DNA from: Shimia gijangensis
GTDB taxonomy: Bacteria > Pseudomonadota > Alphaproteobacteria > Rhodobacterales > Rhodobacteraceae
DNA length: 64,000 bases
NCBI RefSeq assembly: GCF_900142085.1
Contig: NZ_FQZQ01000014.1
Span: 1-64,000 of the forward strand
Reading direction: 5' to 3'
Under the pieces are notes generated by a model. It was not told the DNA's origin. It searched no databases and saw only the letters and a list, made by a program, of their open reading frames with translations. Both the position numbers and the translations under genes were made by a program. Shown piece by piece: positions 17,816 through 28,330 of the stretch. Positions within the stretch are counted from its first letter, which is position 1. Each line of letters starts with the position of its first letter.

Positions 17816-20512
17816 TTAGTTCAGGCGTCCGTGGCAGTGCTTGAACTTCTTCCCGGATCCACAAGGGCAGGCCTCGTTTCGGCCAGGATTTCCCCAGGTT
17901 TCACGGTCATTTTCATCAAAGCCTTCGCGGGCTTCGCCTGCAAGCGCCTTAGGTGTCTGATCCGCCGAAGCCTGCTCCAACTGTTCTTGTTGCTCGGACA
18001 TTTCCACCGCAACCTGACGCTGCTCTTCTTCGGTCATCGGGCGGATGTTGGCCAGTGTCTTGGTCACATCTTCACGCAGCCCATCCAGCATGCTTTCGAA
18101 CAACTGGAATGACTCGTTTTTATACTCATTCAGCGGATCGCGCTGCGCATAGCCACGGAACCCAACCACCGAGCGCAAATGCTCAAGCGTCAAAAGGTGC
18201 TCGCGCCACTTGGTATCGATGGTCTGCAAAAGCACCTGCTTTTCGATCATCCGCATTGCATCCGGACCAAAGCTCGTGGCCTTTTGCGCCATCATCTCAT
18301 CTGCAGCTTTTTCCAGGCGCTCAATGATTTCCTCGTCGTCCACGCCTTCTTCTTTGGCCCAGTCGATAACAGGCGCATCCACACCTAAACGTTCGATTGC
18401 AGCGGCATAAAGGCCCTCTGTGTCCCACTGATCGGCATAGGTCTTGGGTGGCATGTATTCGTCCACCAGATCGCCGATCACTTCGTGACGCATGTCCTGC
18501 GCAATGGATGACAGGTCTTCTGCTTCCATGATCTCGCGACGCTGGTTAAAGATCACCTTACGCTGATCGTTCATCACATCGTCGAATTTCAAAAGCTGTT
18601 TGCGAATATCAAAGTTCCGACCTTCGACTTTGGCCTGCGCCCGCTCCAGTGATTTGTTCACCCAAGGATGCACAATAGCTTCGCCCTCTTTCATGCCAAG
18701 GCTCGACAGCACTTTGTCCAGGCGCTCGGAACCAAAGATACGCATCAAATCATCTTCAAGGCTTAGGAAGAATGACGAACGGCCCGGATCACCCTGACGG
18801 CCCGAACGACCGCGAAGCTGGTTGTCGATACGTCGGCTTTCATGACGTTCAGTGGCCAGAACGAAAAGACCACCGGCCTTGATCACGGCCTCTTCATCAG
18901 CCTTGTGAGCTTCTTCCATCTGAGCGCGAATTGCAGCGTGGTCGCCATCGGGATCCGCCGCAATGGCTTCGAGAATTTTGAACTCGACGTTGCCGCCCAA
19001 TTTAATATCCGTTCCGCGACCCGCCATGTTGGTCGCAATCGTCACCGCAGCCAATTTTCCGGCATCGGCCACAATTTGTGCTTCCTGTTCGTGTTGACGC
19101 GCGTTCAGAACATTGTGTTTGACATCCGCCTTGGTCAGCATTTCGCTCAGAAACTCGGACTTTTCGATTGACGTGGTCCCCACCAGAATGGGCTGGCCTT
19201 TGGCATTGGCTTCTTTGATGGTTTCAACCACCGCCTCAAACTTCTCGGCCCCGGTGCGATAAACGGCATCGTCATCATCTTTACGATCAATCGGACGATT
19301 GGTTGGCACTTCGACAACACCAAGGCCGTAGATTTCGGCAAATTCCTCAGCTTCGGTCGCCGCCGTACCCGTCATGCCCGAGAGTTTGTTATACAGACGG
19401 AAATAGTTCTGGAAGGTGACCTGAGCCAGTGTGACGTTCTCTGGTTGAATTTCACAGCCTTCTTTGGCCTCGATGGCCTGATGCAGGCCTTCGGACAGGC
19501 GGCGACCTGACATCATACGGCCGGTAAATTCATCAATCAACACGATCGAGCCATCGCGCACGATATAGTCTTTGTCTTTTGTGAACAGCTTGTGGGCACG
19601 CAAACCCTGATTGACGTGGTGAACAATCGTCGTGCTTTCAGGGTCGTACAGCGACTGGCCTTCGGGCAAAATGCCGCGAGCCAAAAGCTGCGCCTCAAGA
19701 AAATCGTTACCGTCATCGGTAAAGGTCACCTGACGGGTTTTTTCGTCGATGGTGTAATGGTCTTCCAGCAGATCGGGGATCAGAACATCAATTGACAGAT
19801 ACATGTCGGAGCGGTCCTGAGAGGGACCCGAAATGATCAAAGGCGTACGCGCCTCGTCAATCAGAATCGAATCCACTTCATCAACAATCGCAAAGTTATG
19901 CGCGCGCTGCGACATCTCGCGAAGGTCACCCTTCATGTTGTCACGTAGATAATCAAAACCCAGTTCGTTGTTGGTTGCATAGGTCACATCGCTGGCATAG
20001 GCCTGACGCTTTTCCTGGTCTGGCTGCTGTGGGTAGATCACCCCGGTTGTCATGCCTAGCGCACCATAGACTTTGCCCATCCATTCCGCGTCACGACGCG
20101 CCAGATAGTCGTTCACCGTAACTATGTGCACGCCTTTTCCAGTCAAAGCATTCAAATAGGCCGGAAAGGTCGCCACAAGTGTTTTACCTTCACCAGTTTT
20201 CATTTCCGAGATATTGCCCTGATGCAGAAAAATACCGCCCATCAGCTGAGTATCAAAGGCTCGCAGTCCCAGCGCCCGAAGGGCAGCTTCGCGGCAATTG
20301 GCAAAGGCTTCGGGCAACAGATCATCGAGACTTTCGCCGCCTTTGGCACGCTCAGACAATTCCACTGTCTTGGCTTTAATTTCGTCGTCAGAAAGCTTCT
20401 GGAAATCAGGCTCGAGCGCGTTGATTTTTTCAACGAGTGGGCGGGTTGCCTTGATCGTCCGGTCATTCGGCGTTCCGAACACTTTCTTGGCAAGTTTTCC
20501 GATACCCAGCAT
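17816..20512 (-). CDS. secA: Preprotein translocase ATPase SecA
   Basis: Motor of the general secretion pathway, pushing unfolded preproteins through SecYEG. I start at ATG 20512 ([14 protein letters not shown]), giving 898 residues, the normal alphaproteobacterial size; the 34 upstream codons are not part of the family. Key features: nucleotide-binding fold 1 with MKTGEGKT (about 105), the DEAD-like [19 protein letters not shown], nucleotide-binding fold 2 with [14 protein letters not shown], and a C-terminal zinc SEC-C motif ([17 protein letters not shown]) for SecB binding. It is divergent from the PPIase-argJ-mutT operon. Confidence 0.98.
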   Translation of the reverse strand: MLGIGKLAKKVFGTPNDRTIKATRPLVEKINALEPDFQKLSDDEIKAKTVELSERAKGGESLDDLLPEAFANCREAALRALGLRAFDTQLMGGIFLHQGNISEMKTGEGKTLVATFPAYLNALTGKGVHIVTVNDYLARRDAEWMGKVYGALGMTTGVIYPQQPDQEKRQAYASDVTYATNNELGFDYLRDNMKGDLREMSQRAHNFAIVDEVDSILIDEARTPLIISGPSQDRSDMYLSIDVLIPDLLEDHYTIDEKTRQVTFTDDGNDFLEAQLLARGILPEGQSLYDPESTTIVHHVNQGLRAHKLFTKDKDYIVRDGSIVLIDEFTGRMMSGRRLSEGLHQAIEAKEGCEIQPENVTLAQVTFQNYFRLYNKLSGMTGTAATEAEEFAEIYGLGVVEVPTNRPIDRKDDDDAVYRTGAEKFEAVVETIKEANAKGQPILVGTTSIEKSEFLSEMLTKADVKHNVLNARQHEQEAQIVADAGKLAAVTIATNMAGRGTDIKLGGNVEFKILEAIAADPDGDHAAIRAQMEEAHKADEEAVIKAGGLFVLATERHESRRIDNQLRGRSGRQGDPGRSSFFLSLEDDLMRIFGSERLDKVLSSLGMKEGEAIVHPWVNKSLERAQAKVEGRNFDIRKQLLKFDDVMNDQRKVIFNQRREIMEAEDLSSIAQDMRHEVIGDLVDEYMPPKTYADQWDTEGLYAAAIERLGVDAPVIDWAKEEGVDDEEIIERLEKAADEMMAQKATSFGPDAMRMIEKQVLLQTIDTKWREHLLTLEHLRSVVGFRGYAQRDPLNEYKNESFQLFESMLDGLREDVTKTLANIRPMTEEEQRQVAVEMSEQQEQLEQASADQTPKALAGEAREGFDENDRETWGNPGRNEACPCGSGKKFKHCHGRLN

Positions 20513-20683
20513 GTAATATTGTCCTTCATTGACACAATCGTGCGAGGCATCTGCTTGCTCGTTCCGCGCCCTGCTCATACAAACAGGGAAACGGCCATTC
20601 CACCTGCGCTGCAAGCGATGTAAGGGCCCTATGTAACAGTGTCAACGCCGCCAACCCGCGCGGCACCAGCCAAGGACCATTCG

Positions 20684-21550
20684 ATGTCGAAACACCTCAG
20701 GATTCTCCGCTCATTTACTGTTGCCATGTTGCTCTGTAGTCCGGTCATGGCCGAAGAGACGATCAATCTGGATTCCGTGGTTGCCACGGTCAACGGAGAA
20801 GAGATTACCCTTGGCCATATGATGATGGTCCGCGAGGCCCTGACAGACCAATACAGATCCCTGCCTGACGATCTGTTGTTCAACGGAATTCTGGATCAAA
20901 TCATACAGCAAGCGGTGTTGTCGCAGTCTCTGAACGGGGACCTGACCCACCGTATCGAGCTTTCTATAGAGAACCAGCGCCGTCTAATGTCCGCAGGAGA
21001 GGCCATTACCCGGATCATCGAAAAAGGCATGACCGACGAAGATATCCAAAAGGCCTATGACGCCAAATACGGCGCCGATTATTCCGGCCCGATGGAATAT
21101 AACGCCGCGCATATTCTGGTCGACTCCCAAGAAGAAGCCGAAGCGGTACGAGAAACACTTTTGGCAGGAGCGAATTTTGCAGAAACCGCCAAAGAGAAAT
21201 CAACCGGTCCATCTGGGCCTTCGGGTGGTTCGCTGGGTTGGTTTGGCCCGGGGGCCATGGTTCCGGCCTTTGAACAGGCGGTTGTCGGTATGAAAGCTGG
21301 AGACATTTCGGAACCCACTCCAACCAATTTTGGCTGGCACATTATCAAGCTGAATGAAACCCGAGTCCAAGCGGCGCCCCGGCTGGAAGAGGTGCGTAAA
21401 GAACTGCTGGATGCTCTGCAGCAATCGCTGGTTGACGCCGAGATTGCAAGACTGACAGAAAACGCCAAAATTGACCGCAGTGCCGCAGAGGCGATGAACC
21501 CTGCCGTTCTGAAGCAAACTGACCTATTGGATGCCCCTGTCGGAGAATAA
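20684..21550 (+). CDS. Exported peptidyl-prolyl isomerase (parvulin type)
   Basis: Periplasmic folding factor of 288 residues. The ATG at 20684 has AAGGA 7 bases upstream and opens a signal peptide (to VMA). An N-terminal chaperone region (VVATVNGEEITLGHMM) is followed by a parvulin domain at about 130-225 with AAHILVDSQEEAE, FAETAKEKSTGPSGPSGG, LGWFGPGAMVPAFEQA and FGWHIIKL. It resembles PrsA/SurA-type isomerases that assist secreted proteins, fitting its place opposite secA. argJ begins 2 bases after its stop. Confidence 0.93.
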   Translation: MSKHLRILRSFTVAMLLCSPVMAEETINLDSVVATVNGEEITLGHMMMVREALTDQYRSLPDDLLFNGILDQIIQQAVLSQSLNGDLTHRIELSIENQRRLMSAGEAITRIIEKGMTDEDIQKAYDAKYGADYSGPMEYNAAHILVDSQEEAEAVRETLLAGANFAETAKEKSTGPSGPSGGSLGWFGPGAMVPAFEQAVVGMKAGDISEPTPTNFGWHIIKLNETRVQAAPRLEEVRKELLDALQQSLVDAEIARLTENAKIDRSAAEAMNPAVLKQTDLLDAPVGE

Positions 21551-21552
21551 CG

Positions 21553-22782
21553 ATGGCTGAAATCACGCAAGTATCGCCTTTGGCGCCCAAGTCCTTTCCC
21601 GACCTTCCCGAAATAGGGGGCGCCGAGTTTTCCGCCGTCGAAGCCGGGGTAAAGTATCAGGGACGCAAAGACGTCATGCTGGCGCGACTGGCACCCGGCT
21701 CAACCATCGCAGGCGTCTTTACGCGATCGGCCACTCGATCGGCCCCTGTTCTCGACTGTCAGGACAAAATTCTGACCGACAGTGATGCAGGCGCCGCGAT
21801 CATCGTGAATGCAGGCAACTCAAACGCTTTTACCGGGCGAAATGGTGTGAAAGCGACCAAGGCAGTCACACATGCGGTGGCCGATTGTCTGAGTTTGCCC
21901 GAAACACGGGTGTTCTCATCTTCAACCGGGGTCATTGGTGAACCGCTGCCATATGACCGCATTACGTCCAAGATAAACGAGTTGCGCAGCAAGCTTTCGG
22001 CGGGATCTCTTGTGGACGCCGCTGAAGCCATCCGCACAACCGATACATTTGCCAAGGCGGCCGCCACTGAGGTTCTAATCGATGGGACTCCGGTGAAAAT
22101 CGCAGGTATCGCCAAAGGTTCTGGCATGATCGCGCCAGATATGGCGACGATGTTGGTTTATGTTTTCACAGACGCCAAAGTCGAGCGCGACTTGCTGCAA
22201 TCCATGCTCTCCGAGCTTACAGATGTCACGTTCAACAACATCACAGTAGACAGCGACACCTCGACTTCAGACACGCTTTTGCTGGCTGCCACTGGCGCAA
22301 GCGGCGCTGTCATCCACAGTGGACAGGGCCCGTTTCGGGATGCGCTGCACAAAGTCATGCTGGATTTGGCCCATCAAGTGGTTCGCGATGGCGAAGGCGC
22401 AACTAAATTCGTTGAGATATGTGTCACCGGAGCCATGAACGACGCAGATGCAAAAACGCACGCGCTTTCAATCGCAAACTCTCCGTTGGTTAAGACGGCG
22501 GTTGCGGGCGAAGACCCGAACTGGGGTCGCGTTGTGATGGCGATCGGAAAATCGGGCGCTAAGGCTGACCGTGATCTTTTGTCGATCCGTTTTGGAGATG
22601 TTCTGGTGGCCGAAAACGGGTGGGTTTCTCCGAATTATCGCGAAGAAGACGGAGCTGCCCATATGAAGAATCAAGATCTGACCATCAACGTTGATCTGGG
22701 TTTGAGAACCGGCAAAGCCACAGTCTGGACGTGCGATCTAACCCATGGGTACATCACCATCAACGCAGACTATCGTTCCTGA
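21553..22782 (+). CDS. argJ: Bifunctional glutamate N-acetyltransferase / amino-acid acetyltransferase ArgJ
   Basis: Transfers the acetyl group from N-acetylornithine to glutamate, and in bifunctional members also uses acetyl-CoA, so it runs the cyclic arginine pathway. The 409-residue precursor has the self-cleavage motif [20 protein letters not shown], with the nucleophilic Thr that becomes the beta-subunit N-terminus. [11 protein letters not shown] and [18 protein letters not shown] are further signatures. argG, a later arginine gene, is also in this window. The mutT start overlaps the stop codon (TGATG). Confidence 0.97.
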   Translation: MAEITQVSPLAPKSFPDLPEIGGAEFSAVEAGVKYQGRKDVMLARLAPGSTIAGVFTRSATRSAPVLDCQDKILTDSDAGAAIIVNAGNSNAFTGRNGVKATKAVTHAVADCLSLPETRVFSSSTGVIGEPLPYDRITSKINELRSKLSAGSLVDAAEAIRTTDTFAKAAATEVLIDGTPVKIAGIAKGSGMIAPDMATMLVYVFTDAKVERDLLQSMLSELTDVTFNNITVDSDTSTSDTLLLAATGASGAVIHSGQGPFRDALHKVMLDLAHQVVRDGEGATKFVEICVTGAMNDADAKTHALSIANSPLVKTAVAGEDPNWGRVVMAIGKSGAKADRDLLSIRFGDVLVAENGWVSPNYREEDGAAHMKNQDLTINVDLGLRTGKATVWTCDLTHGYITINADYRS

Positions 22783-23183
22783 TGAAGGTTTTGCTCGTCT
22801 CCGCAGTTGCCTTGATAGATGTCGATGGTCGTGTGCTTTTGGCACAACGCCCCGAAGGTAAGTCACTGGCAGGCCTATGGGAATTCCCCGGCGGCAAAAT
22901 CGAACCAGGTGAAACACCTGAACAGGCACTCATCCGCGAGCTAAAGGAAGAATTGGGCATCAATACATGGTCCAGCTGCCTTGCGCCGTTGACCTTTGCC
23001 TCGCATACCTACGATGACTTTCATCTTTTGATGCCATTGTTTGCCTGTCGCAAATGGGAAGGCACACCAACGTCGAATGAAGGCCAGGCATTGAAATGGG
23101 TGCGTGCCAGGGATCTGCGCGATTACCCAATGCCCCCTGCAGATATTCCGTTGATCCCAATTTTACGAGATTGGCTCTTGTAA
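22782..23183 (+). CDS. mutT: 8-oxo-dGTP diphosphatase MutT (Nudix)
   Basis: Sanitises the nucleotide pool by hydrolysing 8-oxo-dGTP. The 133-residue protein starts at the ATG that overlaps the argJ stop by one base; the open frame upstream lies inside argJ. The Nudix box is [20 protein letters not shown] plus LGI (about 38-60), preceded by GLWEFPGG. Size and the early WEFPGGK segment match MutT rather than other Nudix groups. Third gene of the PPIase-argJ-mutT operon. Confidence 0.94.
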   Translation: MKVLLVSAVALIDVDGRVLLAQRPEGKSLAGLWEFPGGKIEPGETPEQALIRELKEELGINTWSSCLAPLTFASHTYDDFHLLMPLFACRKWEGTPTSNEGQALKWVRARDLRDYPMPPADIPLIPILRDWLL

Positions 23184-23258
23184 CTTGTTGAAATCAGATT
23201 GCTGAACACTAGGTGTAGTTGTTCGGTGTCCAAAAAACATAGAAAAATGGAATGCGTT

Positions 23259-23280
23259 ACGTTAACGTGAACCTACGTGA
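23259..23280. promoter_or_regulatory. Palindrome ACGTTAACGT with a second ACGTGA, possible operator
   Basis: ACGTTAACGT at 23259-23268 is a perfect 10-bp palindrome. ACGTGA occurs at 23265-23270 and again at 23275-23280, exactly 10 bp apart. The site is about 84 bases before the 44-residue small gene. Its shape resembles binding sites of MerR-type regulators of acyl-CoA metabolism (LiuR/PsrA class); that assignment is inference. Confidence 0.4.
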
Positions 23281-23351
23281 CGGGAAGTTAGCCCGTTGCG
23301 AACATTCATACGTCATTATCAACCACGTCAGATCAATGGGGAGATTTGGAT

Positions 23352-23486
23352 ATGTTGAGGACAATAACTGTGGGCACATGCGTTTTCATACAAGGAACAT
23401 TTGTGCGCACTTTGCCTGACGGGCGCATTACAGTAAGAGTTGGAAATTCCACATTTTCTGGAAATCCGGTTACGCCTTCAAGCTGA
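23352..23486 (+). CDS. Small protein of 44 residues, unknown function
   Basis: Too short for most gene finders. It begins MLRTITVGTCVFIQG and ends VGNSTFSGNPVTPSS. GGGAG lies 8 bases before the ATG, and an intrinsic terminator follows 19 bases after the stop, so it has the layout of a complete one-gene transcript. The protein has no signal peptide or membrane helix. Alternating hydrophobic and polar residues with glycines (VRTLPDGRITVRVG) suggest a small beta-strand-rich fold. It sits between mutT and the convergent infB operon in otherwise non-coding DNA. I cannot name a function. Confidence 0.6.
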   Translation: MLRTITVGTCVFIQGTFVRTLPDGRITVRVGNSTFSGNPVTPSS

Positions 23487-23505
23487 CAGAAACGACCACT
23501 CACGA

Positions 23506-23540
23506 AAGCGGGGCTGCCGATAATATCGACAGCCCCGCTT
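23506..23540. terminator. Bidirectional intrinsic terminator (small gene / infB)
   Basis: AAGCGGGGCTG (23506-23516) pairs with CAGCCCCGCTT (23530-23540); inner bases CGA/TCG extend the stem around a TAATA loop. It lies between the rightward small gene and the 3' end of the leftward rimP-infB operon and can end both. The T run is better on the right (CTTCTATTT) than on the left (CTTTCGTG). Confidence 0.8.
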
Positions 23541-23563
23541 CTATTTCAGTGACTTACGTTTAA

Positions 23564-26059
23564 CTACGCGAGTGTACGGGTCACTTCTTCACGCTCAAAG
23601 ATCTCGATGACATCTTTCGGGCGGACGTCATCATAGTTCTCAAACGCCATACCGCATTCCTGGCCCGACTGAACCTCAGGAACTTCGTCCTTAAAGCGCT
23701 TGAGTGTTTTCAGCGTACCTTCGTGAATTACTACGTTGTCACGCAGCAAGCGCACGCCAGCCGAACGACGGGCAACACCTTCGGTGACGATACAGCCAGC
23801 AACCTTACCGACGTTCGATACCTTAAAGACCTCTTTGATCTCGGCATAACCGATAAAGTTCTCGCGAATTTCTGCAGACAACAGTCCCGATGCGGCGGCC
23901 TTCACATCATCCACAAGATCGTAAATGACCGAGTAATACCGGATCTCAACGCCCTTTTGGTTAGCGGTGCTACGCGCCGACGCATTGGCACGCACGTTAA
24001 AGCCCATGACAGGTGCGCCGGATGCTTCGGCCAGCCCGATGTCGCTTTCGCTGATCGCGCCGACACCCGAATGCAGAACCCGTACACGCACTTCGTCGTT
24101 GCCGATCTTTTCCATCGCCTGAACGATGGCTTCGGCAGAACCCTGCACGTCAGCTTTTACCAGGATTGGCATTTCAGCGACGTTCTTATCGTCCTTGGCC
24201 TTTTGCATCAATTGCTCAAGGGTGGTCGCAGCACCTGCAGCAGCGCGTTTGTCTTTGGCCGCTTGCTCGCGATACTCAGCAATTTCACGTGCCTGTGCCT
24301 CGGTTTCGGTCACGTTCAGAACGTCACCCGCTTCGGGTGTGCCGTTCAGACCAAGAACCTCAACAGGAACCGATGGTCCGGCTTCGTTGACGCGTTCACC
24401 CTTGTCGTTAATCAGCGCACGAACCTTACCGTACTGCTCACCGACAACAAAGATATCGCCTTGTTTCAGCGTTCCTTTCTGAATCAGAACGGTGGCAACA
24501 GGACCACGTCCGACGTCAAGCTGAGCCTCAATCACGGCACCTTGGGCCGCGCGTTCGGGGTTAGCTTTCAGTTCCAAGATTTCCGACTGAAGCGCGATGG
24601 CTTCCAACAGTTCATCAAGTCCCTGACCGGTGATGGCCGACACTTCGACGTCCTGCACTTCACCCGACATCGCCTCAACGATGACTTCGTGTTGCAGAAG
24701 TTCCGCGCGCACTTTGTTCGGATCAGCTGCAGGCCGGTCGATTTTGTTGATCGCCACGATCATCGGCACTTTAGCGGCCTTGGCGTGATTGATCGCTTCA
24801 ATTGTCTGAGGCATGACCGAGTCGTCAGCAGCAACTACCAGAACCACAATATCCGTCACCTGTGCACCACGCGAGCGCATCGAGGTAAAGGCCGCGTGGC
24901 CCGGAGTGTCCAGGAAGCTGAGCGTCACACCATCATCGGTGGTGACCTGATAGGCCCCGATATGCTGCGTGATACCGCCAGCTTCACCGGAGACGACTTT
25001 GGCGTCACGAATGGCATCCAAAAGCGACGTCTTACCGTGGTCTACGTGACCCATGATTGTAATGACCGGAGGTCGTGATACCAGATCACCATCATCTTCG
25101 TCGTTATCGGCGATCACATCTTCAACATCAGCGTCCGAGACCCGTACAACTTTGTGACCAAACTCTTCAATGATCAACTCGGCGGTATCTGCATCGAGTG
25201 CTTGGTTTTGTGTCACCATCATACCCATATTCATGAGCGATTTGACAACATCGGCCACACGTTCTGCCATACGGTTGGCCAGCTCTGACACAACGATTGT
25301 TTCCGGCAACTGAACGTCACGGATGACCTTTTCGCGCTCAACAGAACCACCCATGGCCTTTTGCCGGGCACGTTCCTGTTTCCGCTTCATCGCAGCCATC
25401 GACTTTTGACGGCGCCCGTCGCCTGAAAGGGCTTGGTTCAGAGTTAGCTTGCCCGAACGGCGGCCGTCATCACGCGCTTTGCTGCGGTTCTGACGTTGAT
25501 CACGCTCGTTCTTGCGAGGCGTTGCTGCAGGAGCCGGTTTGTTCGCCTGTGCACGTGCAGGCGCCTCGGTTTTAGGAGCGGCGACCGCAGCGGCAGCGTC
25601 AGCAGCGGCGCGTTTGGCCGCCTCTTCTGTCTCGCGCTTCTTGCGATCTTCTTCGTCAGCTTTGGCACGGGCCTTTTCTTCGGCCTCGCGCTGCTCTTGC
25701 TCTTTGGCTTCTTGCTCGGCACGGCGACGATTGCGTTCTTCTTCGCGGGCTTTCTCAGCAGCGGCACGCTCAGCGGCTTCTTCCACTTCGCGGGCTTTGG
25801 CTGCTTTCAGAGCCCTCATCCTGCGTTCAAGTTCCGCATCCGAAATGCCAGCCGGACGGCGTGAAGGATCGCCCCCTGCCTTAGCAGAAGCGCCCCCAGT
25901 TGGCTTGGCTGCGCCCGGCTTGGGAACCACAACGCGTTTGCGTTTGGTCTCCACCACGACGTTCTTGGTCCGCCCATGGCTAAAGCTTTGCTTCACATTG
26001 CCCGGACGACCACCTGCTCCGCGCAGGCCCAAAGTCTTTTTACCGTCGTTATCGCTCAT
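23564..26059 (-). CDS. infB: Translation initiation factor IF-2
   Basis: GTPase that places initiator fMet-tRNA on the 30S subunit and promotes 50S joining. The 831-residue protein has a long low-complexity N-terminal region rich in Arg, Glu and Ala (about 60-200), an IF2 N-domain, and a G domain with [14 protein letters not shown] (about 337-350), DTPGHAAF and NKIDRP. Beta-barrel and C-terminal domains follow. Its ATG overlaps the ylxR stop by 4 bp. Last gene of rimP-nusA-ylxR-infB. Confidence 0.98.
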   Translation of the reverse strand: MSDNDGKKTLGLRGAGGRPGNVKQSFSHGRTKNVVVETKRKRVVVPKPGAAKPTGGASAKAGGDPSRRPAGISDAELERRMRALKAAKAREVEEAAERAAAEKAREEERNRRRAEQEAKEQEQREAEEKARAKADEEDRKKRETEEAAKRAAADAAAAVAAPKTEAPARAQANKPAPAATPRKNERDQRQNRSKARDDGRRSGKLTLNQALSGDGRRQKSMAAMKRKQERARQKAMGGSVEREKVIRDVQLPETIVVSELANRMAERVADVVKSLMNMGMMVTQNQALDADTAELIIEEFGHKVVRVSDADVEDVIADNDEDDGDLVSRPPVITIMGHVDHGKTSLLDAIRDAKVVSGEAGGITQHIGAYQVTTDDGVTLSFLDTPGHAAFTSMRSRGAQVTDIVVLVVAADDSVMPQTIEAINHAKAAKVPMIVAINKIDRPAADPNKVRAELLQHEVIVEAMSGEVQDVEVSAITGQGLDELLEAIALQSEILELKANPERAAQGAVIEAQLDVGRGPVATVLIQKGTLKQGDIFVVGEQYGKVRALINDKGERVNEAGPSVPVEVLGLNGTPEAGDVLNVTETEAQAREIAEYREQAAKDKRAAAGAATTLEQLMQKAKDDKNVAEMPILVKADVQGSAEAIVQAMEKIGNDEVRVRVLHSGVGAISESDIGLAEASGAPVMGFNVRANASARSTANQKGVEIRYYSVIYDLVDDVKAAASGLLSAEIRENFIGYAEIKEVFKVSNVGKVAGCIVTEGVARRSAGVRLLRDNVVIHEGTLKTLKRFKDEVPEVQSGQECGMAFENYDDVRPKDVIEIFEREEVTRTLA

Positions 26060-26688
26060 CTAGCTGTCTTACCCTTCTGAGCGGCCCCTGCCGCCCCAAT
26101 TTCGCGTACGCCTTTTAACCGTTGGGCTTCCTCTACAACACGTTGCGTGAGTCCGCCAGACGCAAGCGCCCCATGTATCACAGTTTGTCGCCCAAAAGCC
26201 AAACCCAATTCCTCGGCTGTCAACCAACCGATGTAATGACCAAAATGCGGCGTGCTTAGTTTCGCTTTGCCGCGTCCCGAACCATCTGAAGCCTGGATCA
26301 GGACTTCTGCATACTCTTTCGAAAGCCAATCTTTGACTTTTTCATACCCTGTCACGGCCTCGCCAGATTTGCGGGCCAAGCTTATCAAATCCACAACCCG
26401 CCGTGCGAGCTGGCGATCGACTTCTTCAATCAAGTCGTCCGGCACCTTGACGGGTTGCTTTGCCGCCCGGGCAAACAACCCTTTGGTCGCTGCCTTCTGC
26501 ACCGCTTGGCGATCCGCAGACACCCATATGCCACGTCCCGGCAATTTGCCCAGAATATCAGGAAAAATCTGATCGTCTGGGCCCACAACCATGCGGATCA
26601 GCTCGTGCTTTGGCCGCACTTCACCCGTGGCAATGCACTTGCGTTCAGGACCGTTCTCTCGGTCATTGGTTCGCCCACCGCGCCCCAT
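26056..26688 (-). CDS. RNA-binding protein: YlxR (DUF448) domain plus L7Ae-like domain
   Basis: A 210-residue protein. The N-terminal YlxR domain has [19 protein letters not shown] and [10 protein letters not shown]. The C-terminal half resembles L7Ae/YlxQ ribosomal-type domains ([20 protein letters not shown], with [15 protein letters not shown] near the end). In Bacillus YlxR and YlxQ are separate genes; here the two are fused, as is usual in alphaproteobacteria. I start at ATG 26688, just after the nusA stop; the upstream frame overlaps nusA. Its probable ribosome-binding site lies beside a hairpin that spans the nusA stop. Confidence 0.88.
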   Translation of the reverse strand: MGRGGRTNDRENGPERKCIATGEVRPKHELIRMVVGPDDQIFPDILGKLPGRGIWVSADRQAVQKAATKGLFARAAKQPVKVPDDLIEEVDRQLARRVVDLISLARKSGEAVTGYEKVKDWLSKEYAEVLIQASDGSGRGKAKLSTPHFGHYIGWLTAEELGLAFGRQTVIHGALASGGLTQRVVEEAQRLKGVREIGAAGAAQKGKTAR

Positions 26689-26697
26689 CGTCAGACC

Positions 26698-26721
26698 CCG
26701 AGGCCTGCGATCAGGCCTCGG
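26698..26721 (-). promoter_or_regulatory. Perfect hairpin spanning nusA stop and ylxR ribosome-binding region
   Basis: Arms 26698-26707 and 26712-26721 are perfect 10-bp complements (CCGAGGCCTG / CAGGCCTCGG) with a 4-base loop. In the leftward mRNA the nusA TGA begins in the 5' arm and ends in the loop. The 3' arm ends in CTCGG and runs into GGTCTGACG before the ylxR ATG. A ribosome ending on nusA would melt the stem and free the site, so translational coupling is likely. Confidence 0.6.
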
Positions 26722-28330
26722 CCTCCTCTTCGGCGTCTGCCGCGTCAGCTTCTTCGGCATCCGTCACAAGATCGTCAGGATCTACCCAACCCAAAAGGAT
26801 ACGTGCAGTCATCACCATGTCCTGTGCTTCTTCCAGCGTCATGCCAAATGGCTCTAGGATACCGTCATCTTTGACGCGTTCACCTTCAACAGTGGTCCAG
26901 CCGCCAGCCAATTCCCAATCGGCACAGGTGGCGAAATCTTCGAGGCTCAGCACGCCATCTTTGGCAAGTGCTTCAATCATCTGGGCTGTCAGGCCTTCAA
27001 ATGCAACCAAGCTGTCCTGAACGCCCAATTCGCGAGCAGCATCCATCGCCGCTTTGTTCTTGGCTTCAATCACATCGCGGGCACGGGCTTGCAGTTCCTT
27101 GGCAGTATCTTCGTCGACACCATCAATAACCAGCAGCTCATCCAACTCGACATAGGCCACCTCTTCGAGGTTGGTAAAGCCTTCGGACACCAGAAGCTGA
27201 GCGAAAAACTCGTCGAGATCGAGGTTTTCCATGAACAGACCGGTGCGCTCTTCGAATTCTTTCTGGCGACGTTCCGATTCTTCGGCTTCGGTCATGATGT
27301 CGATGTCCAGTGCGGTCAGCTGTGACGCAAGGCGCACATTCTGACCACGGCGGCCAATTGCCAACGATAGCTGCTCGTCCGGCACAACCACTTCGATCTT
27401 GCCAGCTTCTTCGTCCAGAACCACTTTGGTCACTTCGGCTGGTTGCAGCGCGTTCACGAGGAAGGTTGGTTGATCTTCATTCCATGGAATGATGTCGATC
27501 TTTTCGCCCTGCAGTTCGTTAACCACAGCCTGAACACGGCTACCGCGCATACCAACGCAGGCACCCACGGGATCAATCGATCCATCATACGAGATCACAG
27601 CGATCTTAGCGCGCGAACCGGGGTCACGAGCCACGGCCTTGATGTCGATGATGCCGTCATAAATTTCCGGAACTTCCATTTTGAACAGCTCGGCCATGAA
27701 TTCAGGCGCCGTACGTGACAGGAAGATTTGTGGGCCACGAGTCTCGCGACGCACATCTTTGATGTAGCAACGCACGCGATCATTCGGGCGATAGCTTTCG
27801 CGACCGATTTTTTCGTTGCGACGCAGGATGGCTTCGCCACGGCCCACATCAACAATAACGTTGCCGTATTCTTCGCGTTTGACAACACCGTTGATGATGG
27901 TGCCTGCGCGGTCTTTGAATTCTTCGAACTGACGATCACGCTCGGCTTCACGAACCTTCTGCAAAATCACCTGTTTGGCGGACTGAGCAGCAATACGGCC
28001 CATTTCCACTGGTGGGATTTCTTCAATGTACTGCGCGCCAACTTCCGGAGCTTCCATATATTGCTTGGCTTGCTCGACGGTAAACTCGGCTTGGTAGTTT
28101 TCCAGCTCTTCTTCTTCGACCACGGTACGCACACGGGTAAAGGTGGCTTTGCCGGTTTTGCGGTCGATGTGAACGCGGATGTCCATTTCGCTGCCGTAGC
28201 GCGACTTGGCTGCACGGGCGAGCGATTCTTCCATCGCTTCGACAACCAGCACAGGGTCGATCATCTTCTCGCGGGCCACGGCCTCGGCTGTTTGAAGCAG
28301 CTCAAGCTGGTTTGCAGAGGTAATTGCCAT
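26711..28330 (-). CDS. nusA: Transcription termination/antitermination factor NusA
   Basis: Binds RNA polymerase and nascent RNA, controls pausing, termination and rRNA antitermination. The 539-residue protein has the N-terminal polymerase-binding domain (1-130), an S1 domain (VVKREEYGNVIVDVGRGEAIL), two KH domains (GACVGMRGSRVQAVVNELQG; AIGRRGQNVRLASQLTALDI) and two C-terminal acidic helix-hairpin repeats, ending in a run of Glu and Ala. The ATG directly follows the rimP stop (TAAATG). Second gene of the operon. Confidence 0.98.
   Translation of the reverse strand: MAITSANQLELLQTAEAVAREKMIDPVLVVEAMEESLARAAKSRYGSEMDIRVHIDRKTGKATFTRVRTVVEEEELENYQAEFTVEQAKQYMEAPEVGAQYIEEIPPVEMGRIAAQSAKQVILQKVREAERDRQFEEFKDRAGTIINGVVKREEYGNVIVDVGRGEAILRRNEKIGRESYRPNDRVRCYIKDVRRETRGPQIFLSRTAPEFMAELFKMEVPEIYDGIIDIKAVARDPGSRAKIAVISYDGSIDPVGACVGMRGSRVQAVVNELQGEKIDIIPWNEDQPTFLVNALQPAEVTKVVLDEEAGKIEVVVPDEQLSLAIGRRGQNVRLASQLTALDIDIMTEAEESERRQKEFEERTGLFMENLDLDEFFAQLLVSEGFTNLEEVAYVELDELLVIDGVDEDTAKELQARARDVIEAKNKAAMDAARELGVQDSLVAFEGLTAQMIEALAKDGVLSLEDFATCADWELAGGWTTVEGERVKDDGILEPFGMTLEEAQDMVMTARILLGWVDPDDLVTDAEEADAADAEEEAEA

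Noticed and set aside
23723-25078. Long open frame (451 codons) on the + strand across infB
   Set aside because: It is antisense to a complete, well-conserved IF-2 gene, has no ribosome-binding site of note and no family signature; it results from codon bias.
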